Origin: an uncultured Lachnospiraceae bacterium
GTDB lineage: Bacteria; Bacillota; Clostridia; Lachnospirales; Lachnospiraceae
DNA: 33,982 bases
Reading direction: 5' to 3'
Assembly (NCBI GenBank): GCA_902767015.1
Contig: CACXFV010000012.1
Location: forward strand, 1 to 33,982
Below the pieces are notes generated by a model. That model saw nothing but the letters and a program-made list of their open reading frames with translations, did not search any database and was not told the origin of the DNA. The translations under genes were made by a program, and so were the position numbers. Below, piece by piece: positions 25,312 through 33,621 of the stretch. Within the stretch, counting starts at the first letter, position 1, and each line of letters begins with the position of its first letter.

Positions 25312-27420
25312 ATGTTACAGCTTGGAAAGAAGATAGTTAAATTCAGAGTACCGATTTTAATCATCAGTTTAATCATGTTAATACCTACAGCGCTGATATA
25401 TTTTAATACGAGAATTAACTATGATATACTTTCTTATCTGCCTAAGAATATCGATACAATGAAAGGACAGGATATTCTTGTAGATGAATTTGGTACAGGA
25501 GCTTTCTCAGTGTGTGTTGTAGAGAATATGAGCAGGAGTGACCTGGCTAAACTTGAAAAGAAGGTTAGCGAAGTTCCGCATGTGAAGCGGGTGCTGGGAT
25601 ATGATGCCATTGAGGAGATGTCGCTTCCTATGGAGGTGCTTCCGGAATCCATCAAAGAGGCATTTAACAATACTGACAGCAACACTACATTATTTATGGT
25701 GCTGTTTGATACATCTACATCAGCGGATGAGACACTGGATGGCATTGAACAGGTTAGAAAGATTGCTAAAGGACAGTGTTTCATGAGTGGTATGTCCTCT
25801 GTTATTGATGATATTAAGAAAATCTGTAATACAGAAGCGGTTGCGTATGTAGCTATAGCCGCACTGCTCACACTGATTGTACTTTCACTTACCATGGATT
25901 CTTTCCTGATACCGGTATTTTTCTTATTAAGTATCGGCATGGCGATTGTATATAATTTGGGAACAAATTTTATTACAGGAGAGATTTCATTTATTACCCA
26001 GGCGCTGGCAGCAGTGCTTCAGTTAGCGGTAACATTGGATTATTCTATATTTTTATGGCATAGCTACCAAGAGTACAGAGAGAAATATCCTGATGAGAAG
26101 GAGCGGGCCATGGCACATGCCATATCCAATACGATTATTTCAGTCATCGGAAGCTCTATCACTACAGTAGCAGGATTTGTGGCAATGTGTTTTATGACAT
26201 TTACGCTGGGACTTGACCTTGGTATTGTAATGGCGAAGGGTGTTGTCTTTGGTGTCATCGGATGTGTCACCATCCTTCCTGCGATGATACTGATTTTTGA
26301 TAATGCCATACAGAAAACAAAGCATAAGGCGATTATGCCGGATTTAGGAAAGATAGCAAAATTTGTTACTAATAAGTATGTTGTGTTTGTGGTGGTGTTT
26401 GCGATTATCATGGTACCCGCAGTATATGGGTATAATCACACAGATGTGTACTATGATTTGGCAGGAACACTTCCGAAGGATTTGGAGAGTGTCATTGCCA
26501 ATGCTAAATTGGAAGAAAATTTTAATATGGGAGCCACCCATATGATTTTAACAGACAGTGCCATATCATCAAGGGAAACCGGGAAGATGATAAGTGAGAT
26601 AGAAAAACTGGATGGTGTCAAGCTGGTGGCGGGTTTGGACAATCTCATCGGTCCGGCAGTTCCACAGGAGGTAATACCGGATACTTACAGAGAGATACTC
26701 GACAGTGGAAAATATAAATTGATACTTGTTGCGTCAGAATATAAAACGGCATCAGATGAAGTAAATCTTCAAGTGGAACAGATTCAGAATATTCTTAAAA
26801 AATATGATAATAGCGGAATGCTTATTGGCGAAGCACCATGTACAAGAGATTTGATTAAGATAACAGATAAAGATTTTAAGACAGTAAGTACCGTTTCTAT
26901 CGTACTGATATTTGCCATTATTTTGTTAGTATTGAGGTCGGTTTCACTTCCGGTTATTCTGGTTTCGGTTATTGAATCTGCCATATTTATTAATATGGGG
27001 ATTCCGGCATATACACATACGACATTACCGTTTATAGCATCTATTGTTATAGGAACGATACAGCTTGGCGCAACAGTAGATTATGCAATATTAATGACGA
27101 ATAAATATAAGAAGCTGCGACATAATGGAGCTGAAAAGAGGGAAGCTGTCACTGGTGCGCTGAATGGTTCTATCCAGTCGGTATTTGTCAGTGCGCTGAG
27201 TTTCTTTGCTGCTACATTTGGCGTTGGTATGTATTCCAGCATCGATATGATTAGTTCATTGTGTATTCTTTTGGCGAGGGGCGCTATCATAAGCTTTTTG
27301 GTTGTTGCCTTTGTACTGCCGGCGTTGTTTATGATATTTGATAAGCTGATTATCAATTCAAGTATAGGCTTCAAGCCAAAGAATGAGAATGCAAAGTTTA
27401 ACAAGATAAAAGAAGCATAA
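25312..27420 (+). CDS. RND/MMPL-family exporter
   Basis: 702-residue membrane transporter of the MMPL/RND type, which uses the proton gradient to export lipids or drugs. The layout repeats: helix 1 (about 14-33), an external loop (about 35-170), a group of five helices (about 172-330), then the same pattern again (helix near 353-372, loop about 375-520, five helices about 522-690). The proton-relay motifs appear in each half as TLDYSIFLWHSY and TVDYAILMTNKY, both with the key Asp-Tyr. AAAGGAG precedes the ATG. The next gene follows after 36 bases and should act with it. TetR control suggests an inducible substrate, which cannot be read from sequence. Confidence 0.88.
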   Translation: MLQLGKKIVKFRVPILIISLIMLIPTALIYFNTRINYDILSYLPKNIDTMKGQDILVDEFGTGAFSVCVVENMSRSDLAKLEKKVSEVPHVKRVLGYDAIEEMSLPMEVLPESIKEAFNNTDSNTTLFMVLFDTSTSADETLDGIEQVRKIAKGQCFMSGMSSVIDDIKKICNTEAVAYVAIAALLTLIVLSLTMDSFLIPVFFLLSIGMAIVYNLGTNFITGEISFITQALAAVLQLAVTLDYSIFLWHSYQEYREKYPDEKERAMAHAISNTIISVIGSSITTVAGFVAMCFMTFTLGLDLGIVMAKGVVFGVIGCVTILPAMILIFDNAIQKTKHKAIMPDLGKIAKFVTNKYVVFVVVFAIIMVPAVYGYNHTDVYYDLAGTLPKDLESVIANAKLEENFNMGATHMILTDSAISSRETGKMISEIEKLDGVKLVAGLDNLIGPAVPQEVIPDTYREILDSGKYKLILVASEYKTASDEVNLQVEQIQNILKKYDNSGMLIGEAPCTRDLIKITDKDFKTVSTVSIVLIFAIILLVLRSVSLPVILVSVIESAIFINMGIPAYTHTTLPFIASIVIGTIQLGATVDYAILMTNKYKKLRHNGAEKREAVTGALNGSIQSVFVSALSFFAATFGVGMYSSIDMISSLCILLARGAIISFLVVAFVLPALFMIFDKLIINSSIGFKPKNENAKFNKIKEA

Positions 27421-27456
27421 TAAGAAATAAAATAAATTGTGGAAAGGATGATTGTC

Positions 27457-29838
27457 ATGAATAAGAAGTTTAGAAATGTTGTTTCTGTTGCTACGGCAGC
27501 ACTGCTTGCTACCACTGCAGTGGGATATTCTGTGCTGAGTAAGAATGAGAAAACAGTTTCTGCAGATAATACAGAGGAAAAGAAGACGATTGAAAGCACT
27601 ATCAGTGAAAATGTAACATTTACCACAACCGGGGAAGATAAAGAGGAGACAGTGTACGTTATCTCGGATGCGAACGGAAATGTAACAAAGACAATTGTAA
27701 GCGACTGGTTGAAAAATAGAGCAGGAAGCGATACGCTGGAAGATAAAACGGATTTAACAAATATTGAAAATGTCAAGTCTGACGCAGACTATGAGGAGGG
27801 AAAAGACGGAAATATTACATGGGCTGCTGATGGGGCAGATATCTATTATCAGGGAGAGACAGATAAAGAACTTCCGGTAGATGTTAAAGTGACATATTAT
27901 CTTGATGGCAAGGAAATCATGCCGGCTGATTTAGCGGGAAAAAGTGGAAAAGTAAAGATAAGGTTTGATTATACCAATAGAGAGAAAAGGGAATTGATGG
28001 TAAATGGAAGTAAAGAAGACATATATGTTCCATTTACGATGGTGTCGGGAATGATTCTCGATGGTAATAACTTTTCAAATGTCGAGGTAAGTTCGGGAAA
28101 GGTAATCTCGGATGGAAAAAGATATATTGTGGTAGGTCTGGCTTTTCCGGGACTTGATGAGAATCTGAACATGGCAAAGCTTTCTGAACGGTTAGAGGAA
28201 GAGGTCAGTTTTCCGGATTATGTAGAGGTTACCTGCGATGCCAAAGAGTTTTCTCTTGGATTGACAGTTACCATGGGAAGCGCGGATTTGATTTCTCAGG
28301 TAAATACAGATGCAGCAAATTCTCTTGATGACGTGGAAGAACTGATTAACAAGCTGGTAAGTGCTACTGATGAGTTGAAATCAGGAACTTCGAAGTTAAA
28401 GGATGGTTTGTCAGAACTTAAGAACAGCTTTGTGGCATATGCAGATGGAGAAAAAAAACTCACGTCAGGATTGACGCAAATCAATGATGGTGTCTCACAG
28501 CTTGATGCTAAGACACCGGAGTTGACAGACGGTATGAAGTCGCTGTTAGATGGTGTTGATGAAATTATTTCAAAAGTGTCCGGCGATGGCGGTGCTGTGG
28601 CGGGCGCAGATCAGCTTGCTGACGGCGCGGCACAGGTGGATGCAGGTGTTGGTGAACTCAAGAATCAGTCCTCAGCTTTGATAGACGGAATAGAAAAACT
28701 TGCCGTCGGTTCAAGCGCTGTTGAGGAAAATATGAATACGGCAGTGTCGGCATTTGCGGATCAGAATGGACAGCCGGGACTGACTTCAGGCTCTCAGGCA
28801 GTGGCAGATGGTGTGGCAGAATTAGAAGAACAGCTCACCGGAATGGTTCAGACAATTAATGCCTCCATTGCAGATAATAATGCCAAGATAGAACAGTGTA
28901 AGGCCGGAATAGAGAAGTGTCAGGGAGGAATACAGAGCTATGCCGACGGAATCAGTCAGACGCAGCAGGGAATTGATCAATGTAATGCATTACTGGCAGC
29001 AGGTGTAAATCCTCAGACGGGAGCAGCGTTGTCAGAACAGGAAATTGCCGGTTATACAGCGAAGGTTGCTGATCTTACCGCTAATATTGAGATGTATACA
29101 ACGGAGAGCCAGAAGCTAGCCGCAACCATAGAAGAACTGAAGAGTAATATAGCACAGTTATCAGGTGCTAATGCAGCACTTACGCAGGTATTGCAGGGAA
29201 TGAATCCGGAATCAATGACATCAAGTCTTAATACACTCAAAGATGGCGCCGACAAAGTGGCAGGTGGTGTGGCCAAAGTTGAGGCGGGGCTTAAACAGTT
29301 GGAGAGCGAAGGAACATCACAGGTAGCGTCAGGTCTTGCACAGTTAAATGAAAAAGTGCCTGCATTATCGGAAGGAATTGATAAATTAAAAGCGGGAACA
29401 TCACAGGTAGCAGGAGGTGCCGCACAACTGGCATCCGGAATGCACACATTAGATGATGCCATTACCAATACACTTCGTCCTGGAGTTGATAAATTGTATC
29501 AGGGTGGCTTGCTGTTCAAATCATCAATTTCACAGTTATATGAGGGAACAAAGAAGGCAGCAGCAGGTGGCAGCGAACTTGACAATGGAACGCAGAAGGT
29601 TACGGAAGGAATTGCAAAGCTGTATGATGGTTCCGTTCAGTTAGATGATGGTATGGGTCAGTTTAAAGAGGAAGCTGTTGACAAGATACAGGACTTCGCA
29701 GAGAAAGATTTAAAAGAGGTGACAGACAGAATTAAGGCGACAACTGAGGCAGCAGCAGATTATACCATCTTTAGTGATGCTGCCGAGGGAAAGAGTACCA
29801 GTGTGAAGTTTATATATGAAACGGCGGGGATAGAGTAA
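27457..29838 (+). CDS. secreted heptad-repeat protein, YhgE/Pip-like, partner of the RND exporter
   Basis: About 793 residues. An N-terminal signal or anchor (NKKFRNVVSVATAALLATTA) is followed by a beta-rich region (about 40-280) and a long helical region (about 290-770) full of repeats of the type G-x-x-x-L-x-D/x-G (SGTSKLKDGLSELKNS, SGLTQINDGVSQLD, QLADGAAQVDAGVGEL), as in the outer part of YhgE/Pip proteins. Unlike YhgE it has no C-terminal membrane helices. It would be an extracellular rod, perhaps a wall-spanning adaptor for exported substrate; that role is inference. ATG 27457 is preferred over GTG 27439 because AAAGGA lies between them. A strong terminator follows. Confidence 0.75.
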   Translation: MNKKFRNVVSVATAALLATTAVGYSVLSKNEKTVSADNTEEKKTIESTISENVTFTTTGEDKEETVYVISDANGNVTKTIVSDWLKNRAGSDTLEDKTDLTNIENVKSDADYEEGKDGNITWAADGADIYYQGETDKELPVDVKVTYYLDGKEIMPADLAGKSGKVKIRFDYTNREKRELMVNGSKEDIYVPFTMVSGMILDGNNFSNVEVSSGKVISDGKRYIVVGLAFPGLDENLNMAKLSERLEEEVSFPDYVEVTCDAKEFSLGLTVTMGSADLISQVNTDAANSLDDVEELINKLVSATDELKSGTSKLKDGLSELKNSFVAYADGEKKLTSGLTQINDGVSQLDAKTPELTDGMKSLLDGVDEIISKVSGDGGAVAGADQLADGAAQVDAGVGELKNQSSALIDGIEKLAVGSSAVEENMNTAVSAFADQNGQPGLTSGSQAVADGVAELEEQLTGMVQTINASIADNNAKIEQCKAGIEKCQGGIQSYADGISQTQQGIDQCNALLAAGVNPQTGAALSEQEIAGYTAKVADLTANIEMYTTESQKLAATIEELKSNIAQLSGANAALTQVLQGMNPESMTSSLNTLKDGADKVAGGVAKVEAGLKQLESEGTSQVASGLAQLNEKVPALSEGIDKLKAGTSQVAGGAAQLASGMHTLDDAITNTLRPGVDKLYQGGLLFKSSISQLYEGTKKAAAGGSELDNGTQKVTEGIAKLYDGSVQLDDGMGQFKEEAVDKIQDFAEKDLKEVTDRIKATTEAAADYTIFSDAAEGKSTSVKFIYETAGIE

Positions 29839-29919
29839 AGAGTTATGTTGTGCATTGCCTACAGCGGTGTGTATAGGCGGCTTATCGGTAAGGAATAAGC
29901 GACTTGCTATTCACATATG

Positions 29920-29977
29920 AGCAGTCTGTATCGGAGCGTATGCTTGGCGGCATCCGATACAGATTGCTTTTTTATTT
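29920..29977 (+). terminator. terminator of the exporter operon
   Basis: AGCAGTCTGTATCGGA (29920-29935) pairs with TCCGATACAGATTGCT (29953-29968) over 16 positions with one G-T, followed by a T-run. Two smaller hairpins precede it (about 29858-29879 and 29879-29899). Confidence 0.88.
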
Positions 29978-30101
29978 TATGGGTAGAAGATACTGCAAAT
30001 TTGTGATATACTTTGCGGTATCGGTGGCAGGTGTATACGTATTGGTGGCAGTATCCCAAGCTATGCTTGTGATATGCAGGGATATAGAAACGGAGGCTTA
30101 T

Positions 30102-30284
30102 ATGGAGTTCGAATTGGGACAGATTGTCAAGCTGAAAAAAAAACATCCTTGTGGAAGTTTTGAATGGGAAATATTAAGAGTTGGAGCGGATTTCAGATTA
30201 AAGTGTCTGGGCTGCGGGCATCAGGTCATGATTTCGAGGCGTACAGTGGAGAAAAACTGTAAGGGTGTCAGAGAGAAAGAGTAG
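30102..30284 (+). CDS. DUF951 small protein
   Basis: 60 residues matching DUF951: LGQIVKLKKKHPCGSFEWEI, then GADFRLKCLGCGHQVMISRR. It has a Cys in HPCG and a C-L-G-C pair that could hold a metal or bind nucleic acid. The family is common in Firmicutes (YyzM of Bacillus) and its function is not established. The frame is open to 29904, but that part includes the terminator, and the ACGGAGG just before ATG 30102 fixes the start. It sits upstream of tRNA-Cys with its own transcription signals unclear. Confidence 0.82.
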   Translation: MEFELGQIVKLKKKHPCGSFEWEILRVGADFRLKCLGCGHQVMISRRTVEKNCKGVREKE

Positions 30285-30360
30285 CGAGTGAAGAATAAAG
30301 AGTAGAGCGTTCGACGGTTACGAATAAACCGGCAGACATGCAGAAAAATAGAAAAAATAC

Positions 30361-30389
30361 TTGACGTATACGGATAGTATTGCTATAAT
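30361..30389 (+). promoter_or_regulatory. tRNA-Cys promoter
   Basis: TTGACG (30361-30366), exactly 17 bases, then a perfect TATAAT (30384-30389), about 35 bases before the tRNA. Confidence 0.8.
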
Positions 30390-30423
30390 ATATTTGTTGT
30401 CGTACTCGACCAGACGACGATAT

Positions 30424-30494
30424 GGCGAGTTAGCCAAGTGGTAAGGCATCGGTCTGCAACACCGCTATCACCAGTTCAAATCTGGTACTCGCCT
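30424..30494 (+). tRNA. tRNA-Cys (GCA)
   Basis: Acceptor arms GGCGAGT (30424-30430) and ACTCGCC (30487-30493) pair fully; discriminator T at 30494, as expected for Cys. D-arm GCC/GGC, anticodon loop CTGCAAC with anticodon GCA at positions 34-36, T-arm ACCAG/CTGGT with TTCAAAT. CCA is not encoded. The 27-43 pair is mismatched, leaving a four-pair anticodon stem. Confidence 0.95.
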
Positions 30495-30525
30495 CTATCT
30501 GGGAACCCCGATTTTATCGGGGTTC
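30484..30525 (+). repeat. tRNA-Cys 3' end plus hairpin, copy 1
   Basis: GGTACTCGCCTCT (30484-30496) at the tRNA 3' end recurs exactly at 31477-31489. Downstream both copies have an ACCC-x-GATTTTATCGGG hairpin. Here the stem is perfect (GAACCCCGAT 30503-30512 with ATCGGGGTTC 30516-30525) but lacks a T-run, so it is an imperfect terminator for the tRNA. Confidence 0.65.
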
Positions 30526-30840
30526 TCGTGCGCTTCGGGGATATTGGCGGTAGTGGGGGATTGTTAAGGAGAGAGTCTTGGAATTGTTATTTAAAATAGC
30601 TGTATATTGCTTAGGGATTGGCAGTTGAATGTCAGTCCTCTTTTGATGTAAAAATAAATTTATCATATGCCTGCCAAATCTGTATGACGATTTGTTGAAC
30701 AGACCAAGAACATTTGGATTTCTCCGGACATGCCGGCATGCAGAGGATTTAGACAAAATCCTAATTATGTTTTGAAAAAAGGACTTGCATAATCCTGAAC
30801 TGTATGGTATTCAATGAACGTAAAATAACCACAAAGCCAG
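30526..30840. other. gap, no confident gene
   Basis: Only a 16-codon start-like remnant is seen: AAGGAGAG followed by TTG at 30578, reading MELLFKIAVYCLGIGS and stopping at 30626-30628. The remainder has frequent stops in all frames. It is the left part of the segment between the two tRNA-end copies. Confidence 0.4.
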
Positions 30841-30996
30841 TATTTACAAGGCTTACAGGATTCGAAGCAGGATGCCGGGAGGAGTATTTCTGAAATTAAG
30901 AAGTTTGCAAAAAATATTACACTTAATTCACTGCCGGAGTTGTTAAAGTTGATACCTGTTGTTGGGGGAGCTTTGTCATGCGGAAGCAGAGATTAA
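30841..30996 (+). pseudogene. fragment of a decayed ORF between the tRNA-end copies
   Basis: A frame without a start reads NITLNSLPELLKLIPVVGGA near its end and stops at 30994-30996. The LIPVVGG pattern recalls the hydrophobic end of EcsC-like proteins, but that is a guess. The next ORF overlaps in another frame, and a one-base change near 30985 would join them. Confidence 0.3.
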
Positions 30997-31228
30997 AGAG
31001 TTTTTATTGGATTATCAAGTTGTGGATACTTGTGAAATTAATGAGGATAGTATTGGAATTACATTTGAATGGTTAGGAATGCCAGATGATGAATATGCGG
31101 AATTTGAATATAATCATGAAATGATGGATAACATTAAACACTTTATCAGTAATCTTAATCTTGTTACAGCAGGTATATCTGATGAGATTTCTTCAGAACC
31201 CTATTTTGATTTGTATGTACCATTTTAG
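30959..31228 (+). CDS. hypothetical acidic protein, possibly a gene fragment
   Basis: A frame of 89 codons from TTG. From about residue 10 it is protein-like and acidic (AEIKEFLLDYQVVDTCEIN, ITFEWLGMPDDEYAEFEYNH), with no family I recognise. The TTG has no ribosome site, and the preceding frame seems to lead into it, so I suspect it is the C-terminal part of a frameshifted gene. Small acidic orphan proteins in such islands are sometimes immunity proteins, but nothing here shows that. Confidence 0.4.
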   Translation: MLGELCHAEAEIKEFLLDYQVVDTCEINEDSIGITFEWLGMPDDEYAEFEYNHEMMDNIKHFISNLNLVTAGISDEISSEPYFDLYVPF

Positions 31229-31476
31229 TGCATGATAGAGATGGTTGGATATGAATTATTTTGAGCATTCATTTGGAAAGATAATAATTCTGCAAATTGG
31301 ATTACTTGATTTATTTTTCTTTTGGAAGTTGTTCTATCACATTTATTGCTTTTTGTTGGAGAATCATATATACCACATCCTTTACAAAGATTTTTATTCA
31401 TACTTATTGTGGCATATAATTTATGATATTCCGACTGCCGGCTCAAATATGGTTTGTGTCCGGGAGACTGATGGCC
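31229..31476. other. AT-rich gap before the second tRNA-end copy
   Basis: No convincing gene. A short T-arm-like string (GCCGGCTCAAATATGG) occurs near 31436-31451, just upstream of the repeated tRNA end, and could be a relic of a second tRNA. Confidence 0.3.
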
Positions 31477-31517
31477 GGTACTCGCCTCTTAAGAAAACCC
31501 TGATTTTATCGGGTGCT
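31477..31517 (+). repeat. tRNA-Cys 3' end plus hairpin, copy 2
   Basis: GGTACTCGCCTCT (31477-31489) exactly repeats the tRNA-Cys 3' end. It is followed by AACCCTGATTTTATCGGG, a decayed version of the hairpin after copy 1, with a T-richer tail. The arrangement resembles the distal attachment site of an element integrated at the tRNA, or a partly deleted tandem tRNA gene. Confidence 0.6.
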
Positions 31518-31822
31518 TTCTGTATTTTGGATATCTAAATATCTCATCCGCGTCAATTTAAAAAGGCACTTTTCTTTTGATAAAACGATATACTCAATCA
31601 GTAATAATTCAAATCACTTTATATTAATAACGGTTATCTTTTGGAATCAGCTCAACTATACGACACCTCTATGCAGGAAGCCTATGTGAATGGATATTAG
31701 GATGAGTTTATTTCCTTATTGGAAATATCAGTGGAATAGTTTACTATAGGATTAAGAGAACAGTCATGGGGAGGAGTAATCCATAGTAATGGTCAGAGCA
31801 AAGGTCAGGGGGGAAAAAAGTT
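31518..31822. other. gap, no confident gene
   Basis: A short frame (QLYDTSMQEAYVNGY near 31650-31695, then a TAG) looks like a gene remnant of no known family. AGGGGGGAAAAAA near 31807-31819 is the ribosome site of the next gene. No clear promoter was seen. Confidence 0.35.
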
Positions 31823-32089
31823 ATGCTTGTTGACAGAACATCCAAGATACATAAATATCTCTTTAAAAAATTGTTTTTTTGTGTGTTCGGCTTGAGCCTG
31901 CTGTTTGGAATTTTTTTCACGATGATTGTTAAGAAGATATCCGATGACAGCGACAACGCAATTGTCTATATTGAGAATTGGACAGTCACTGATGAAGCAG
32001 GGACAGCTTTGAGGTTGGTAGGTCTTATAATGACAAGAGAGCCTATACGGAGAATTTTACGATTGTTTCCAGGTTACCTGATAGAATAG
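31823..32089 (+). pseudogene. N-terminal segment of a broken HD-GYP gene
   Basis: ATG 31823 follows a strong ribosome site. The frame gives a membrane helix (FFCVFGLSLLFGIFFTMIV) and the start of an external domain (IVYIENWTVTDEAG). After about 32000 the protein-like reading moves to another frame (DSFEVGRSYNDKRAYTENFT), so everything from there to 32089 in this frame is noise. The lesion lies in GCAGGGACAGC. Confidence 0.6.
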
Positions 32090-32103
32090 GACATGGCAAC
32101 CTA

Positions 32104-32913
32104 TTGTGCTTTATGAATGGGAGCGATGTGAGTGTATATATCAATGGAGAGCTGAGGAAAAATTTCAAAAATGTAAGGGACACCGGCATTCCGGGAGGCT
32201 TCTTGAAGGAATTTTATTTTCAGGTTCCTTTAAGCTCATCCGATGGAGGGGCTGAAATTAAGATTGAGAGGGTTAAGACGGACAGAAATCCGATGGTAGT
32301 TTCGGAGACCTTTGTTTCGAGCTCGCAAGGGGTATATGGCTATATGGTAGACAAATACGGAATGAACTTCTTTTTGTCAGTAGTGCTTTTTATTGCGTCT
32401 TTGCTGGCTTCTGTTGTCGGCATTGTTATGCGGATATGGATGCGGCAGTCCATAGATATGTTGTATGCGGCACTTGGAATACTGGATGTTGCCTGCTGGC
32501 TGATAGCAGTTTCCCAGTTTACTCCGTTTGTTACGGGAATCTATTATGTTGACGGATTTATGGGCTTTTTGTTCTGTATGATGATGCCCTTTGCGCTGCT
32601 GATTTATTTTAATTCGATTCAAAAGAACAGGTATAGAAAAGTCCATGCAATTTTATTCATACTATCTTTAGTCAATATGATTTTTTGGACAATGGTTCAC
32701 TTCATGGGGATACAGTCGCTTCAAAAATCTATCATTTATATTGATTCCGTACTGGGCATGGTAGTGGTCTGTGTGCTCGGTACGCTGGTTATTGACATCA
32801 GGAAGGGATATGTCAGGGATTATTCCTACACAGCAAAGGGATTCTTCTTTTTTTATGATTATGTCCCTGATAGAAATAATGAAGATTGTTTTTTGGGAGA
32901 ACATGACCAATGA
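32104..32913 (+). pseudogene. membrane domain segment of the broken HD-GYP gene
   Basis: This frame is protein-like from about 32003, ahead of its first start codon. It holds the rest of the external domain (VSVYINGELRKNFKNV) and about six membrane helices (FFLSVVLFIASLLASVVGIV, ALGILDVACWLIAVS, MGFLFCMMMPFALLIYF, AILFILSLVNMIFWTMV, VLGMVVVCVLGTLVI), resembling 7TMR-type input domains. At a run of seven T (32848-32854) the reading moves to the next frame; the last 20 codons here are out of frame. Confidence 0.6.
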
Positions 32914-33361
32914 ATTTCCGATGCTGACAGGACTTTTTGGTTTACTTATAATGGTTGTGCTCCAACAGATTGATGATATCAAAAAGACAAAGGAGCACCT
33001 TGAGGAGGAGGTTCAGAGTAAGACGGAAGAGAAAGAGAAGATGTTGATTCATATCGTGGAGACACTGGCAGGAACCATTGATGCCAAGGATAAATATACA
33101 AAAGGTCACTCAAGCCGTGTCGCTGATTATGCAAGGGAGATTGCAAGACGTTTTGGATATAATGAAACCAAGCTCAATGACATTTACATGATGGGACTTC
33201 TTCATGATATTGGAAAGATTGGCGTGCCGGATGCTATCATTAACAAGACGGGAAAGCTTACGGACGAAGAATATGAGATAATGAAGGAACATCCGATTAT
33301 TGGGGCAAAGATTCTGCAGAATATCAAGGAAAAATCTGGTATGGACATAGGTGCGAGATAG
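32771..33361 (+). pseudogene. HD-GYP domain segment (c-di-GMP phosphodiesterase, broken)
   Basis: The protein-like part starts near 32855: a last helix (LTGLFGLLIMVVLQQI), a coiled linker (KKTKEHLEEEVQSKTEEKEK) and the HD-GYP core with TKGHSSRVADYAREIARRFG, MMGLLHDIGKIGVP and IMKEHPIIGAKIL. HD-GYP enzymes hydrolyse cyclic di-GMP. The frame ends at TAG (33359-33361) exactly where the family has a tyrosine before HHERF. The rest of the motif follows in the same frame, so this is a nonsense lesion inside the active site. Translation from this segment alone would lack both the membrane domain and the GYP half. Confidence 0.78.
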
Positions 33362-33621
33362 CACCATGAAAGATTTAGCGGCGGTGGTTATCCGGATGGC
33401 ATCAGTGGGAAGGATATACCGGAAGAGACCAGGATTATTGCGGTTGCGGATGCTTACGATGCAATGACGAGCTACCGGAGTTATCGTGAGCCTATGCCAC
33501 AGGAAAAGGTGAAAAGTGAAATAGAAAAGGGGAGTGGTACGCAGTTTGACCTGAGTTCGCCCAGATTATGTTGGAGATGATTGCAGAGGATGGGGATTAT
33601 GATATGCGGGAAAAACAATAA
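33362..33621 (+). pseudogene. C-terminal end of the broken HD-GYP gene
   Basis: Directly after the TAG the same frame reads HHERFSGGGYPDGISGKDIP, the GYP signature, then RIIAVADAYDAMTSYRSYRE and IEKGSGTQFDL. One base is missing near 33551 (the family reads FDPEF); in the shifted frame EFAQIMLEMIAEDGDYDMRE leads to the natural TAA at 33619-33621. Confidence 0.65.

Noticed and set aside
27081-27776. Minus-strand ORF spanning the junction of the exporter and the heptad protein
   Set aside because: Shadow of two well-supported plus-strand genes; no promoter or ribosome site.
29904-30101. N-terminal membrane extension of the DUF951 protein
   Set aside because: It begins inside the exporter terminator, and a strong ribosome site lies directly before the family-typical start at 30102.
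31245-31538. Aromatic-rich small ORF
   Set aside because: Low-complexity composition from AT-rich DNA, runs through the repeated tRNA end, and lacks a ribosome site.
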